64,000 nucleotides of DNA, from positions 1,008,213 through 1,072,212 of the forward strand of contig OZ037914.1 of NCBI GenBank assembly GCA_964035575.1, read 5' to 3'. The notes beneath the pieces were generated by a model. It saw only the letters and a list, made by a program, of their open reading frames with translations, was not told the origin of the DNA and made no database searches. Shown here one piece after another: positions 39,107 through 48,902 of the stretch (positions are counted from its first letter, which is position 1; each line of letters starts with the position of its first letter). The position numbers and the translations under genes are program-made. The stretch comes from Rhynchopus sp. YZ270_cl-10. Taxonomy: Eukaryota; Euglenozoa; Diplonemea; Diplonemida; Diplonemidae.

Positions 39107-40260
39107 AAACTTTCGTTTTAGCAAAATATGGAAGTAAAGTTTACGGAACTGGACCATAGTTACCAACGAAAGTGCCATTTTATGTCAAGATTTTTTAAAA
39201 ATGTTGCGTACCGTGGCTTCGCCAGGAACATTTGGATGCCATGACTGATGATTTCTCCAGTTCTTCGAACTTTCACAACCCTTCTCAACCAACTTTGCCA
39301 GGGAGAGCGCGCGCGAAGCGCGCGCGGTTTTTAATTGTTTTTTGCTTAGAATTGTACGTGTTGAAAATCCATACGTACTTTTTTTATTTTTGGGGGAGCT
39401 GCGTAATCCCTGCGCGCGAAGCGCAGAAAAATTTTTTTTGAGCCACCTTTTCCGTTTCTTTTTTTTTTCTTCTGAGCTAGAACCCTGTCTGAACCACTTA
39501 GCAGAACTTTTTTTTTTTTTCTTTTTTCCCCCATTTTCAAAAAGTTCTGTTGACAATCAACAGAACTTTAGTACCTAGCGGAGTGCCTGTACTTTTTTCA
39601 CCCTCTAGCCTGTACAAGAAACCAATACAAATGTATTTATGCTGTAGATGTGTCGATGAGAGGCACATTTATCTTACAATTTTTGAATGCACCTTTATGT
39701 ATCAACCCCGTCCTTCCAGCCTTTTCGTGGTATTGTGTGTACATATCCTGTCTGTTGACAGGGTGATGGCAAACGGCCCTGCGGCAAAAAAAGGTTTGTG
39801 TTCACAATGCCACAGGAGTTTTGGTTGAGGACGGAGTGTTGTCTGCCACAGTTCCTTTTTTCATCTTTCATGTTTTCTTCCTGCTGCTTTTTTTCGCGCA
39901 GTGTTTTTCATAGAAAAAACCCATCAGATTCTCTTTTTTTTTGTGTGTTATATTTGTTGTGGTACGTGGGTCAATTGAGGCGCCCACAATGTGTTTTCAA
40001 ATCCCAAAACATTTGAAAATGCACACATCCACACCTTGGTTTTATGTCATTTCTGGGAGCCAGGCGATTTTTTGTGGCGATTTTTTACCCCCCAAAGGTG
40101 GAACCATACGCGAATTCAGTGTATTTACCAACTTTTGTTATATGAGTATTGGGGTGCACAAAGAGAGATTCATTTTTTTCCCAATAAAATTCTCTCTTTT
40201 CTGTTGCTTTTTGAACACCGAAGTGCAACACTCCGGGGGGGTTTCGTATAACCTGCGGAG

Positions 40261-40315
40261 GAGTGTCAGATGCCTGCGTCCCAGAGGCATTTTGCACTAT
40301 CCATCTTCACTTTTT
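40261..40315 (+). repeat. Family D repeat
   Basis: GATGCCTGCGTCCCAGAGGC, then TTTGCACTATCCATCTTCAC and a T run. Confidence 0.75.
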
Positions 40316-40437
40316 TTTCTTTTCTTCTTTTTCACTCTGTTACGCCAATTATTGCGGCGTTCTCAAATAAAGTATGTCTTCCTTTGATGAGGTAGAGTCA
40401 TACATTGTTTCTTCGAATATCGTTCTGTTAAAAAAAA

Positions 40438-40512
40438 CAGTGGAGATTTGCACAAACTGTGGCAACACTACCGAGGCAAACTACGCTACTCCAATCAATT
40501 TATCAAAAAAAA
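40438..40512 (+). repeat. Family O repeat, copy 1
   Basis: CAGTGGAGATTTGCACAAAC, TGTGGCAACACTACCGAGGC and TCAATTTATCAAAAAA. The second copy is at 62589-62660. Confidence 0.75.
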
Positions 40513-40667
40513 AACAAACATAAAACTATGATATACTTCAACGCGGTCTATCACTTCTTTGTACTCAAAGAGAGGATGCCCACTGCACGGCCTTGCATCT
40601 TTTGCGCAACTATTGTGTGTAGACCAACAGAATAATACCTGTAGCACCAAAAAAAAAAAAAACGGTA

Positions 40668-40716
40668 TGGTGGAGTTCATCCTCGGGTGGCTACACTAAT
40701 ACAACCAAGTTTTCAA
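40668..40716 (-). repeat. Family N repeat
   Basis: TGGTGGAGTTCATCCTCGGG, then TGGCTACACTAATACAACCA and AGTTTTC, the inverse of the 10657-10727 insertion. Confidence 0.75.
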
Positions 40717-41248
40717 AAAAACACTGAAAGAAAAATTCCGAAAGAAACTGAATAAAAAGCAAGCAGAAAAGACAGAAAAAAAAATACCTCATTGTTCAAA
40801 AGGCGTTAAAAAGAGAAAAATATAAGATGAACCTAAGCATTTTGTGCTTAGTCACCAGGTGCAAAAAAGTAAAATGTATAGCAGGTGATACTGTGTTGCA
40901 TTTCTTTATTCTCATTTTGAACTCTGACCACAGACAATCTCTCTTCTTGACACACCGAATTGTATGTTCTCATGATGGGTGTGCGCCAGAGGCTCGTTCA
41001 TTTCAGGGATTCTCTCTTGTCCTAGCAGAAAGGGTCGATGCCTGTGTGTTTGTGTAGGCACGTTAGCATTTCAAAAATTCATTTCTTTCTTTCCATTGTA
41101 CAGCCTCTTGTTCTTATTGTAGCCGTGAATGTGCCTCACAACTGTTCTATTTCGTGAAGAAAAATAAAAGACTGTCTTTTCCATTTGACTTCCCCTCACC
41201 TTCTCATGAATCTTCTACAGAAAAAAACAATAAAAAGAAGTATCAAAA

Positions 41249-42349
41249 ATGAAGCAAATGCTCTCGCTCGCGATGATGGGGTTCGCCTCAGCATCTGCCA
41301 TGAAGGTGCCGCTGTCGAAGCCTGAGACGACCCGTGCGTCGATGCTCACCGACCACCACATGCTGCACAAGAAGTACGGAGCCTCCTCGGCCACCATCCC
41401 GATCACCAACTTCGAGAACGCCCAGTACTACGGTGCCATCACTGTCGGAACACCCCCACAGAACTTCAAGGTGATCTTCGACACCGGAAGCTCGAACCTG
41501 TGGGTGCCCGGAATCCTCCCCAAGATCTTCGGAAAGGACCGTTACCACCCCGAGAAGTCCACGACCTACGTGGCCAACGGAACCAAGTGGTCGATCCAGT
41601 ACGGAAGCGGAAGGCTTGAGGGAATCACTGACCGTGACGTCTTCTCTGTGGGTGGACTTGGCGCAACCGTGAACTTCGGAGAGTCGACCCAGGAGCCTGG
41701 TATCACCTGGGACGCTGCCCACTTCGACGGAATCCTCGGAATGGGATGGCCTGAGATTGCTGTGAACGGAATCCTCCCCCCATTCTTCGAGCTTGCAAAG
41801 CAGGGTGCCATCTCGAACTTCGTGTTCGCCTTCTACCTGACCTCGAACGGAACCAACGGAGAGCTGACCCTCGGAGACATTGACCACACCAAGTACGTTG
41901 GTGACTTCTCGTGGGTGCCTGTGTCGCAGAAGGGATACTGGGAGGTTGTGGGAGACAACGTCGCCTTCGACGGAGCCTCTGTCGGAACCTCGATCAAGGC
42001 CGTGATGGACTCCGGTACCTCCCTCCTTGCCTTCCCCAAGTCTGTGGCGAAGGAGATCAACGCCAAGCTCGGCTGCAAGTCGAACGTTGCAGGAGAGTGC
42101 ATCTACCAGGTGTGCCCTGAGCCCAACACCCTGCCCGACCTGACCCTGACCATGCTCGGCCAGACCTACACCCTGAAGCAGGCTGACTACATCATGCAGG
42201 TGCAGACCGAGTGCCTCTCCGGCATCATGGGCATTGACGTCCCGGCCCCGATGGGACCTGTCTGGATCTTCGGAGACATCTTCATGCGCAAGTACTACCT
42301 CCAGTTCGACGTGACCAACGCGCGTGTTGGTTTCGCACTTGCGGCATAA
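41249..42349 (+). CDS. Secreted aspartic protease (pepsin/cathepsin D family A1), array copy 1
   Basis: 366 residues, single exon. MKQMLSLAMMGFASASA is a signal peptide, followed by a short propeptide-like segment (about 18-50). The mature part has the A1 layout: AQYYGAITVGTPPQNF (59-73), the first catalytic motif DTGSS with Asp78, the flap Tyr118 in QYGSG, the second motif DSGTS with Asp254, and a WIFGDIFMRKYY block near the end. All catalytic residues are intact. The C-terminus ends at FALAA with no anchor. It probably acts in an acidic digestive vacuole or outside the cell. The leader differs from that of copies 2-5, so this copy marks the 5' edge of the array. The 3' flank is of type A. 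Confidence 0.97.
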   Translation: MKQMLSLAMMGFASASAMKVPLSKPETTRASMLTDHHMLHKKYGASSATIPITNFENAQYYGAITVGTPPQNFKVIFDTGSSNLWVPGILPKIFGKDRYHPEKSTTYVANGTKWSIQYGSGRLEGITDRDVFSVGGLGATVNFGESTQEPGITWDAAHFDGILGMGWPEIAVNGILPPFFELAKQGAISNFVFAFYLTSNGTNGELTLGDIDHTKYVGDFSWVPVSQKGYWEVVGDNVAFDGASVGTSIKAVMDSGTSLLAFPKSVAKEINAKLGCKSNVAGECIYQVCPEPNTLPDLTLTMLGQTYTLKQADYIMQVQTECLSGIMGIDVPAPMGPVWIFGDIFMRKYYLQFDVTNARVGFALAA

Positions 42350-42882
42350 ATGTAGTGCATCACATTGTTTTACTCTGAGTGACACGTGCACCTGCGCTTC
42401 TTGAGTACTATGCATGTTATCACTCTTTTGTTTCCTTTTCTGCCCCCTTCTGGACTGTCGTTGATACATCATCAGCAACAGTTTTACTTGAGTGTTGTGC
42501 ACAAAAAGCACAGTCATTTCCGAGTTTTGTATTATTGTTTTGTGGTGATACAGGTGGCTTCCTATATTCCTGATGGGACAAAATATAGCACAAGCCGTCC
42601 ATGTGTTCCACACATGTATTTTGCTTCGTGTCCGTCTTCCCCGTTGTGGGGTGGATGAAGTGCGGGAAAAATCACGCGTGCCTTTTCTTTTACTGCTTAC
42701 TATTTTTCATTGATTGTCCAAAGTGTCTCATTTTCCCCGCCTGCGACATAACGAGTGTCATACAAACCAAGAAAATAACAAAAAAGGACGTCTATTTTTC
42801 ATTTGTTCAGCTTGGAGATACTTTTGTAATCATGTTCACACTCCACATCCACATCCAAACAGAAAACAAGAAAAGTATCAAC
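42350..42882. promoter_or_regulatory. Array spacer 1 (3' flank of copy 1 and leader of copy 2)
   Basis: 533 bases of type A flank plus the leader shared by copies 2-5. It ends CCACATCCACATCCAAACAG and then AAAAGTATCAAC before the ATG. An in-frame ATG 17 codons upstream (42832) would bury the signal peptide and is not chosen. Confidence 0.6.
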
Positions 42883-43983
42883 ATGAAACAAATGCTCTCG
42901 CTCGCGATGATGGGGTTCGCCTCAGCATCTGCCATGAAGGTGCCGCTGTCGAAGCCTGAGACGACCCGTGCGTCGATGCTCACCGACCACCACATGCTGC
43001 ACAAGAAGTACGGAGCCTCCTCGGCCACCATCCCGATCACCAACTTCGAGAACGCCCAGTACTACGGTGCCATCACTGTCGGAACACCCCCACAGAACTT
43101 CAAGGTGATCTTCGACACCGGAAGCTCGAACCTGTGGGTGCCCGGAATCCTCCCCAAGATCTTCGGAAAGGACCGTTACCACCCCGAGAAGTCCACGACC
43201 TACGTGGCCAACGGAACCAAGTGGTCGATCCAGTACGGAAGCGGAAGGCTTGAGGGAATCACTGACCGTGACGTCTTCTCTGTGGGTGGACTTGGCGCAA
43301 CCGTGAACTTCGGAGAGTCGACCCAGGAGCCTGGTATCACCTGGGACGCTGCCCACTTCGACGGAATCCTCGGAATGGGATGGCCTGAGATTGCTGTGAA
43401 CGGAATCCTCCCCCCATTCTTCGAGCTTGCAAAGCAGGGTGCCATCTCGAACTTCGTGTTCGCCTTCTACCTGACCTCGAACGGAACCAACGGAGAGCTG
43501 ACCCTCGGAGACATTGACCACACCAAGTACGTTGGTGACTTCTCGTGGGTGCCTGTGTCGCAGAAGGGATACTGGGAGGTTGTGGGAGACAACGTCGCCT
43601 TCGACGGAGCCTCTGTCGGAACCTCGATCAAGGCCGTGATGGACTCCGGTACCTCCCTCCTTGCCTTCCCCAAGTCTGTGGCGAAGGAGATCAACGCCAA
43701 GCTCGGCTGCAAGTCGAACGTTGCAGGAGAGTGCATCTACCAGGTGTGCCCTGAGCCCAACACCCTGCCCGACCTGACCCTGACCATGCTCGGCCAGACC
43801 TACACCCTGAAGCAGGCTGACTACATCATGCAGGTGCAGACCGAGTGCCTCTCCGGCATCATGGGCATTGACGTCCCGGCCCCGATGGGACCTGTCTGGA
43901 TCTTCGGAGACATCTTCATGCGCAAGTACTACCTCCAGTTCGACGTGACCAACGCGCGTGTTGGTTTCGCACTTGCGGCATAA
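42883..43983 (+). CDS. Secreted aspartic protease, array copy 2
   Basis: Encodes the same 366-residue protein as copy 1, with Asp78 and Asp254 catalytic motifs. It lies exactly 1634 bases downstream of copy 1 and appears identical to it at nucleotide level apart from the second codon (AAA instead of AAG). The start is set by the signal peptide and by agreement with copy 1. The frame is open upstream to about 42601, because the leader has no in-frame stop, but that stretch has no counterpart before copy 1. Its 3' flank is of type A, like copies 1 and 4. Confidence 0.97.
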   Translation: MKQMLSLAMMGFASASAMKVPLSKPETTRASMLTDHHMLHKKYGASSATIPITNFENAQYYGAITVGTPPQNFKVIFDTGSSNLWVPGILPKIFGKDRYHPEKSTTYVANGTKWSIQYGSGRLEGITDRDVFSVGGLGATVNFGESTQEPGITWDAAHFDGILGMGWPEIAVNGILPPFFELAKQGAISNFVFAFYLTSNGTNGELTLGDIDHTKYVGDFSWVPVSQKGYWEVVGDNVAFDGASVGTSIKAVMDSGTSLLAFPKSVAKEINAKLGCKSNVAGECIYQVCPEPNTLPDLTLTMLGQTYTLKQADYIMQVQTECLSGIMGIDVPAPMGPVWIFGDIFMRKYYLQFDVTNARVGFALAA

Positions 43984-44516
43984 ATGTAGTGCATCACATT
44001 GTTTTACTCTGAGTGACACGTGCACCTGCGCTTCTTGAGTACTATGCATGTTATCACTCTTTTGTTTCCTTTTCTGCCCCCTTCTGGACTGTCGTTGATA
44101 CATCATCAGCAACAGTTTTACTTGAGTGTTGTGCACAAAAAGCACAGTCATTTCCGAGTTTTGTATTATTGTTTTGTGGTGATACAGGTGGCTTCCTATA
44201 TTCCTGATGGGACAAAATATAGCACAAGCCGTCCATGTGTTCCACACATGTATTTTGCTTCGTGTCCGTCTTCCCCGTTGTGGGGTGGATGAAGTGCGGG
44301 AAAAATCACGCGTGCCTTTTCTTTTACTGCTTACTATTTTTCATTGATTGTCCAAAGTGTCTCATTTTCCCCGCCTGCGACATAACGAGTGTCATACAAA
44401 CCAAGAAAATAACAAAAAAGGACGTCTATTTTTCATTTGTTCAGCTTGGAGATACTTTTGTAATCATGTTCACACTCCACATCCACATCCAAACAGAAAA
44501 CAAGAAAAGTATCAAC
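43984..44516. promoter_or_regulatory. Array spacer 2
   Basis: 533 bases, apparently identical to spacer 1 (type A 3' flank plus common leader). Confidence 0.6.
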
Positions 44517-45617
44517 ATGAAACAAATGCTCTCGCTCGCGATGATGGGGTTCGCCTCAGCATCTGCCATGAAGGTGCCGCTGTCGAAGCCTGAGACGACC
44601 CGTGCGTCGATGCTCACCGACCACCACATGCTGCACAAGAAGTACGGAGCCTCCTCGGCCACCATCCCGATCACCAACTTCGAGAACGCCCAGTACTACG
44701 GTGCCATCACTGTCGGAACACCCCCACAGAACTTCAAGGTGATCTTCGACACCGGAAGCTCGAACCTGTGGGTGCCCGGAATCCTCCCCAAGATCTTCGG
44801 AAAGGACCGTTACCACCCCGAGAAGTCCACGACCTACGTGGCCAACGGAACCAAGTGGTCGATCCAGTACGGAAGCGGAAGGCTTGAGGGAATCACTGAC
44901 CGCGACGTCTTCTCTGTGGGTGGACTTGGCGCAACTGTGAACTTCGGAGAGTCGACCCAGGAGCCTGGTATCACCTGGGACGCTGCCCACTTCGATGGAA
45001 TCCTCGGAATGGGATGGCCTGAGATTGCTGTGAACGGAATCCTCCCCCCATTCTTTGAGCTCGCAAAGCAGGGTGCCATCTCGAACTTCGTGTTCGCCTT
45101 CTACCTGACCTCGAACGGAACCAACGGAGAGCTGACCCTCGGAGACATCGACCACACCAAGTACGTTGGTGACTTCTCGTGGGTGCCTGTGTCGCAGAAG
45201 GGATACTGGGAGGTTGTGGGAGACAACGTCGCCTTCGACGGAGCCTCTGTCGGAACCTCGATCAAGGCTGTGATGGACTCCGGTACCTCCCTCCTTGCCT
45301 TCCCCAAGTCTGTGGCGAAGGAGATCAACGCCAAGCTCGGCTGCAAGTCGAACGTTGCAGGAGAGTGCATCTACCAGGTGTGCCCTGAGCCCAACACCCT
45401 GCCCGACCTGACCCTGACCATGCTCGGTCAGACCTACACACTGAAGCAGGCTGACTACATCATGCAGGTGCAGACCGAGTGCCTGTCCGGCATCATGGGC
45501 ATTGACGTCCCGGCCCCGATGGGACCTGTCTGGATCTTCGGAGACATCTTCATGCGCAAGTACTACCTCCAGTTCGACGTGACCAACGCGCGTGTTGGTT
45601 TCGCACTTGCGGCGTAA
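44517..45617 (+). CDS. Secreted aspartic protease, array copy 3 (type B)
   Basis: The same 366-residue protein. From about base 385 of the gene onward it carries silent changes shared with copy 5 and not with copies 1, 2 and 4, for example GACCGCGAC for GACCGTGAC, GCAACTGTG for GCAACCGTG, TTCGATGGA for TTCGACGGA, and TTTGAGCTC for TTCGAGCTT. It also has private silent changes (AAGGCTGTG, CTCGGTCAG, CTGTCCGGC). No amino acid is altered. The 3' flank (from TTGTAGCACATGG) is of the type also found after copy 5. Catalytic motifs are intact. Confidence 0.97.
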   Translation: MKQMLSLAMMGFASASAMKVPLSKPETTRASMLTDHHMLHKKYGASSATIPITNFENAQYYGAITVGTPPQNFKVIFDTGSSNLWVPGILPKIFGKDRYHPEKSTTYVANGTKWSIQYGSGRLEGITDRDVFSVGGLGATVNFGESTQEPGITWDAAHFDGILGMGWPEIAVNGILPPFFELAKQGAISNFVFAFYLTSNGTNGELTLGDIDHTKYVGDFSWVPVSQKGYWEVVGDNVAFDGASVGTSIKAVMDSGTSLLAFPKSVAKEINAKLGCKSNVAGECIYQVCPEPNTLPDLTLTMLGQTYTLKQADYIMQVQTECLSGIMGIDVPAPMGPVWIFGDIFMRKYYLQFDVTNARVGFALAA

Positions 45618-46167
45618 TTGTAGCACATGGTACTTTTTCTCGAGATTTGTGCACACGTTTACAACCTTTTTGTTTACATACATGCAAATGCAACACATTG
45701 TTTTACTCCGAGTGACACGTGCACCTGCACTTCTTGAGTGCTGTGCACGTTAGCAGCTCCTTTGTTTCCTTTTCTCCTCCCCTGTACTGTCGTTGATACA
45801 TCATCGAGTTTTGTATTATTGTTTTGTGGTGATACAGGTGGCTTCCTATATTATCCTGATGGGACAAAATATAGCACAAGCCGTCCATGTTATCCACATA
45901 TGTATTTTGCTTCGTGTCCGTCTTCCCCATTGTGGGGTGGATGAAGTGCGGGAAAATCACGCGTGCCGTTTCTTTTACTGCTTACTATTTTTCATTGATT
46001 GTCCAAAGTGTCTCATTTTCCCCGCCTGCGACATAACGAGTGTCATACAAACCAAGAAAATAACAAAAAAGGACGTCTATTTTGCATTTGTTCAGCTTGG
46101 AGATACTTTTGTATTCATGTTCACACTCCACATCCACATCCAAACAGAAAACAAGAAAAGTATCAAC
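45618..46167. promoter_or_regulatory. Array spacer 3 (type B, 550 bases)
   Basis: 17 bases longer than the other spacers. The first part (TGGTACTTTTTCTCGAGATT, then GTTTACAACCTTTTTG) is shared with the flank of copy 5. The second half returns to the common leader. Confidence 0.6.
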
Positions 46168-47268
46168 ATGAAACAAATGCTCTCGCTCGCGATGATGGGG
46201 TTCGCCTCAGCATCTGCCATGAAGGTGCCGCTGTCGAAGCCTGAGACGACCCGTGCGTCGATGCTCACCGACCACCACATGCTGCACAAGAAGTACGGAG
46301 CCTCCTCGGCCACCATCCCGATCACCAACTTCGAGAACGCCCAGTACTACGGTGCCATCACTGTCGGAACACCCCCACAGAACTTCAAGGTGATCTTCGA
46401 CACCGGAAGCTCGAACCTGTGGGTGCCCGGAATCCTCCCCAAGATCTTCGGAAAGGACCGTTACCACCCCGAGAAGTCCACGACCTACGTGGCCAACGGA
46501 ACCAAGTGGTCGATCCAGTACGGAAGCGGAAGGCTTGAGGGAATCACTGACCGTGACGTCTTCTCTGTGGGTGGACTTGGCGCAACCGTGAACTTCGGAG
46601 AGTCGACCCAGGAGCCTGGTATCACCTGGGACGCTGCCCACTTCGACGGAATCCTCGGAATGGGATGGCCTGAGATTGCTGTGAACGGAATCCTCCCCCC
46701 ATTCTTCGAGCTTGCAAAGCAGGGTGCCATCTCGAACTTCGTGTTCGCCTTCTACCTGACCTCGAACGGAACCAACGGAGAGCTGACCCTCGGAGACATT
46801 GACCACACCAAGTACGTTGGTGACTTCTCGTGGGTGCCTGTGTCGCAGAAGGGATACTGGGAGGTTGTGGGAGACAACGTCGCCTTCGACGGAGCCTCTG
46901 TCGGAACCTCGATCAAGGCCGTGATGGACTCCGGTACCTCCCTCCTTGCCTTCCCCAAGTCTGTGGCGAAGGAGATCAACGCCAAGCTCGGCTGCAAGTC
47001 GAACGTTGCAGGAGAGTGCATCTACCAGGTGTGCCCTGAGCCCAACACCCTGCCCGACCTGACCCTGACCATGCTCGGCCAGACCTACACCCTGAAGCAG
47101 GCTGACTACATCATGCAGGTGCAGACCGAGTGCCTCTCCGGCATCATGGGCATTGACGTCCCGGCCCCGATGGGACCTGTCTGGATCTTCGGAGACATCT
47201 TCATGCGCAAGTACTACCTCCAGTTCGACGTGACCAACGCGCGTGTTGGTTTCGCACTTGCGGCATAA
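46168..47268 (+). CDS. Secreted aspartic protease, array copy 4 (type A)
   Basis: The same 366-residue protein, with the silent variants and 3' flank of copies 1 and 2. It lies 1651 bases after copy 3 because of the longer type B spacer. Its leader has a few private changes (TTTGCATTTG, GTATTCATG), showing that the copies are separate genes and not an assembly duplication of one read. Signal peptide, Asp78, flap Tyr118 and Asp254 are present. Start chosen as in the other copies. Confidence 0.97.
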   Translation: MKQMLSLAMMGFASASAMKVPLSKPETTRASMLTDHHMLHKKYGASSATIPITNFENAQYYGAITVGTPPQNFKVIFDTGSSNLWVPGILPKIFGKDRYHPEKSTTYVANGTKWSIQYGSGRLEGITDRDVFSVGGLGATVNFGESTQEPGITWDAAHFDGILGMGWPEIAVNGILPPFFELAKQGAISNFVFAFYLTSNGTNGELTLGDIDHTKYVGDFSWVPVSQKGYWEVVGDNVAFDGASVGTSIKAVMDSGTSLLAFPKSVAKEINAKLGCKSNVAGECIYQVCPEPNTLPDLTLTMLGQTYTLKQADYIMQVQTECLSGIMGIDVPAPMGPVWIFGDIFMRKYYLQFDVTNARVGFALAA

Positions 47269-47801
47269 ATGTAGTGCATCACATTGTTTTACTCTGAGTG
47301 ACACGTGCACCTGCGCTTCTTGAGTACTATGCATGTTATCACTCTTTTGTTTCCTTTTCTGCCCCCTTCTGGACTGTCGTTGATACATCATCAGCAACAG
47401 TTTTACTTGAGTGTTGTGCACAAAAAGCACAGTCATTTCCGAGTTTTGTATTATTGTTTTGTGGTGATACAGGTGGCTTCCTATATTCCTGATGGGACAA
47501 AATATAGCACAAGCCGTCCATGTGTTCCACACATGTATTTTGCTTCGTGTCCGTCTTCCCCGTTGTGGGGTGGATGAAGTGCGGGAAAAATCACGCGTGC
47601 CTTTTCTTTTACTGCTTACTATTTTTCATTGATTGTCCAAAGTGTCTCATTTTCCCCGCCTGCGACATAACGAGTGTCATACAAACCAAGAAAATAACAA
47701 AAAAGGACGTCTATTTTTCATTTGTTCAGCTTGGAGATACTTTTGTAATCATGTTCACACTCCACATCCACATCCAAACAGAAAACAAGAAAAGTATCAA
47801 C
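47269..47801. promoter_or_regulatory. Array spacer 4
   Basis: 533 bases, type A flank plus common leader, like spacers 1 and 2. Confidence 0.6.
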
Positions 47802-48902
47802 ATGAAACAAATGCTCTCGCTCGCGATGATGGGGTTCGCCTCAGCATCTGCCATGAAGGTGCCGCTGTCGAAGCCTGAGACGACCCGTGCGTCGATGCTC
47901 ACCGACCACCACATGCTGCACAAGAAGTACGGAGCCTCCTCGGCCACCATCCCGATCACCAACTTCGAGAACGCCCAGTACTACGGTGCCATCACTGTCG
48001 GAACACCCCCACAGAACTTCAAGGTGATCTTCGACACCGGAAGCTCGAACCTGTGGGTGCCCGGAATCCTCCCCAAGATCTTCGGAAAGGACCGTTACCA
48101 CCCCGAGAAGTCCACGACCTACGTGGCCAACGGAACCAAGTGGTCGATCCAGTACGGAAGCGGAAGGCTTGAGGGAATCACTGACCGCGACGTCTTCTCT
48201 GTGGGTGGACTTGGCGCAACTGTGAACTTCGGAGAGTCGACCCAGGAGCCTGGTATCACCTGGGACGCTGCCCACTTCGATGGAATCCTCGGAATGGGAT
48301 GGCCTGAGATTGCTGTGAACGGAATCCTCCCCCCATTCTTTGAGCTCGCAAAGCAGGGTGCCATCTCGAACTTCGTGTTCGCCTTCTACCTGACCTCGAA
48401 CGGAACCAACGGAGAGCTGACCCTCGGAGACATCGACCACACCAAGTACGTTGGTGACTTCTCGTGGGTGCCTGTGTCGCAGAAGGGATACTGGGAGGTT
48501 GTGGGAGACAACGTCGCCTTCGACGGAGCCTCTGTCGGAACCTCGATCAAGGCCGTGATGGACTCCGGTACCTCCCTCCTTGCCTTCCCCAAGTCTGTGG
48601 CGAAGGAGATCAACGCCAAGCTTGGCTGCAAGTCGAACGTTGCAGGAGAGTGCATCTACCAGGTGTGCCCTGAGCCCAACACTCTGCCCGACCTGACCCT
48701 GACCATGCTCGGCCAGACCTACACCCTGAAGCAGGCTGACTACATTATGCAGGTGCAGACCGAGTGCCTCTCCGGCATCATGGGCATTGACGTCCCGGCC
48801 CCGATGGGACCTGTCTGGATCTTCGGAGACATCTTCATGCGCAAGTACTACCTCCAGTTCGACGTGACCAACGCGCGTGTTGGTTTCGCACTTGCAGCGT
48901 AA
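47802..48902 (+). CDS. Secreted aspartic protease, array copy 5 (type B)
   Basis: The same 366-residue protein, 1634 bases after copy 4. It shares the type B silent changes with copy 3 and adds its own (AAGCTTGGC, AACACTCTG, TACATTATG, GCAGCGTAA at the end); none alters the protein. One of its silent differences closes the long minus-strand frame that is open opposite the other copies, which shows that frame is not under selection. Downstream sequence diverges from the array after about 49080, marking the 3' edge. Confidence 0.97.
   Translation: MKQMLSLAMMGFASASAMKVPLSKPETTRASMLTDHHMLHKKYGASSATIPITNFENAQYYGAITVGTPPQNFKVIFDTGSSNLWVPGILPKIFGKDRYHPEKSTTYVANGTKWSIQYGSGRLEGITDRDVFSVGGLGATVNFGESTQEPGITWDAAHFDGILGMGWPEIAVNGILPPFFELAKQGAISNFVFAFYLTSNGTNGELTLGDIDHTKYVGDFSWVPVSQKGYWEVVGDNVAFDGASVGTSIKAVMDSGTSLLAFPKSVAKEINAKLGCKSNVAGECIYQVCPEPNTLPDLTLTMLGQTYTLKQADYIMQVQTECLSGIMGIDVPAPMGPVWIFGDIFMRKYYLQFDVTNARVGFALAA

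Larger units (their letters stand above)
37917..39505. mobile_element. Candidate outer inverted-repeat element enclosing other repeats
   Basis: The left arm (37911-37965) reads GGGTCTGAACCAGGGTCCTA, then GCTCAGTAGAACGGAAAAGG. The right arm (39436-39505) is its imperfect inverse, with CACCTTTTCCGTTT and CTGAGCTAGAACCCTGTC. Inside lie a 656-base inverted-repeat element and two opposite family C copies. The right boundary is followed by the hairpin TTCTGTTGACAATCAACAGAA. Confidence 0.5.
37520..41248. other. Gene-poor region: nest of mobile-element remnants
   Basis: 3.7 kb with no supportable gene. Between 37.75 and 39.57 kb several inverted-repeat elements are nested (separate entries). Families D, O and N occur at 40.2-40.7 kb and a family E motif GATGAACCTAAGCATTTTGT near 40827. 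The last 150 bases are the leader of the first aspartic protease. Confidence 0.6.

Noticed and set aside
42832-42882. Upstream in-frame ATG of protease copies 2-5
   Set aside because: It would add 17 residues before the signal peptide and is absent before copy 1, whose protein is otherwise identical.
41288-48440. Minus-strand open frames of up to 441 codons opposite the aspartic protease genes
   Set aside because: They are produced by codon bias of the sense gene. The frame is shortened to 199 codons opposite copy 5 by a silent change in the protease, so it is not conserved, while the sense protein is identical in all copies.
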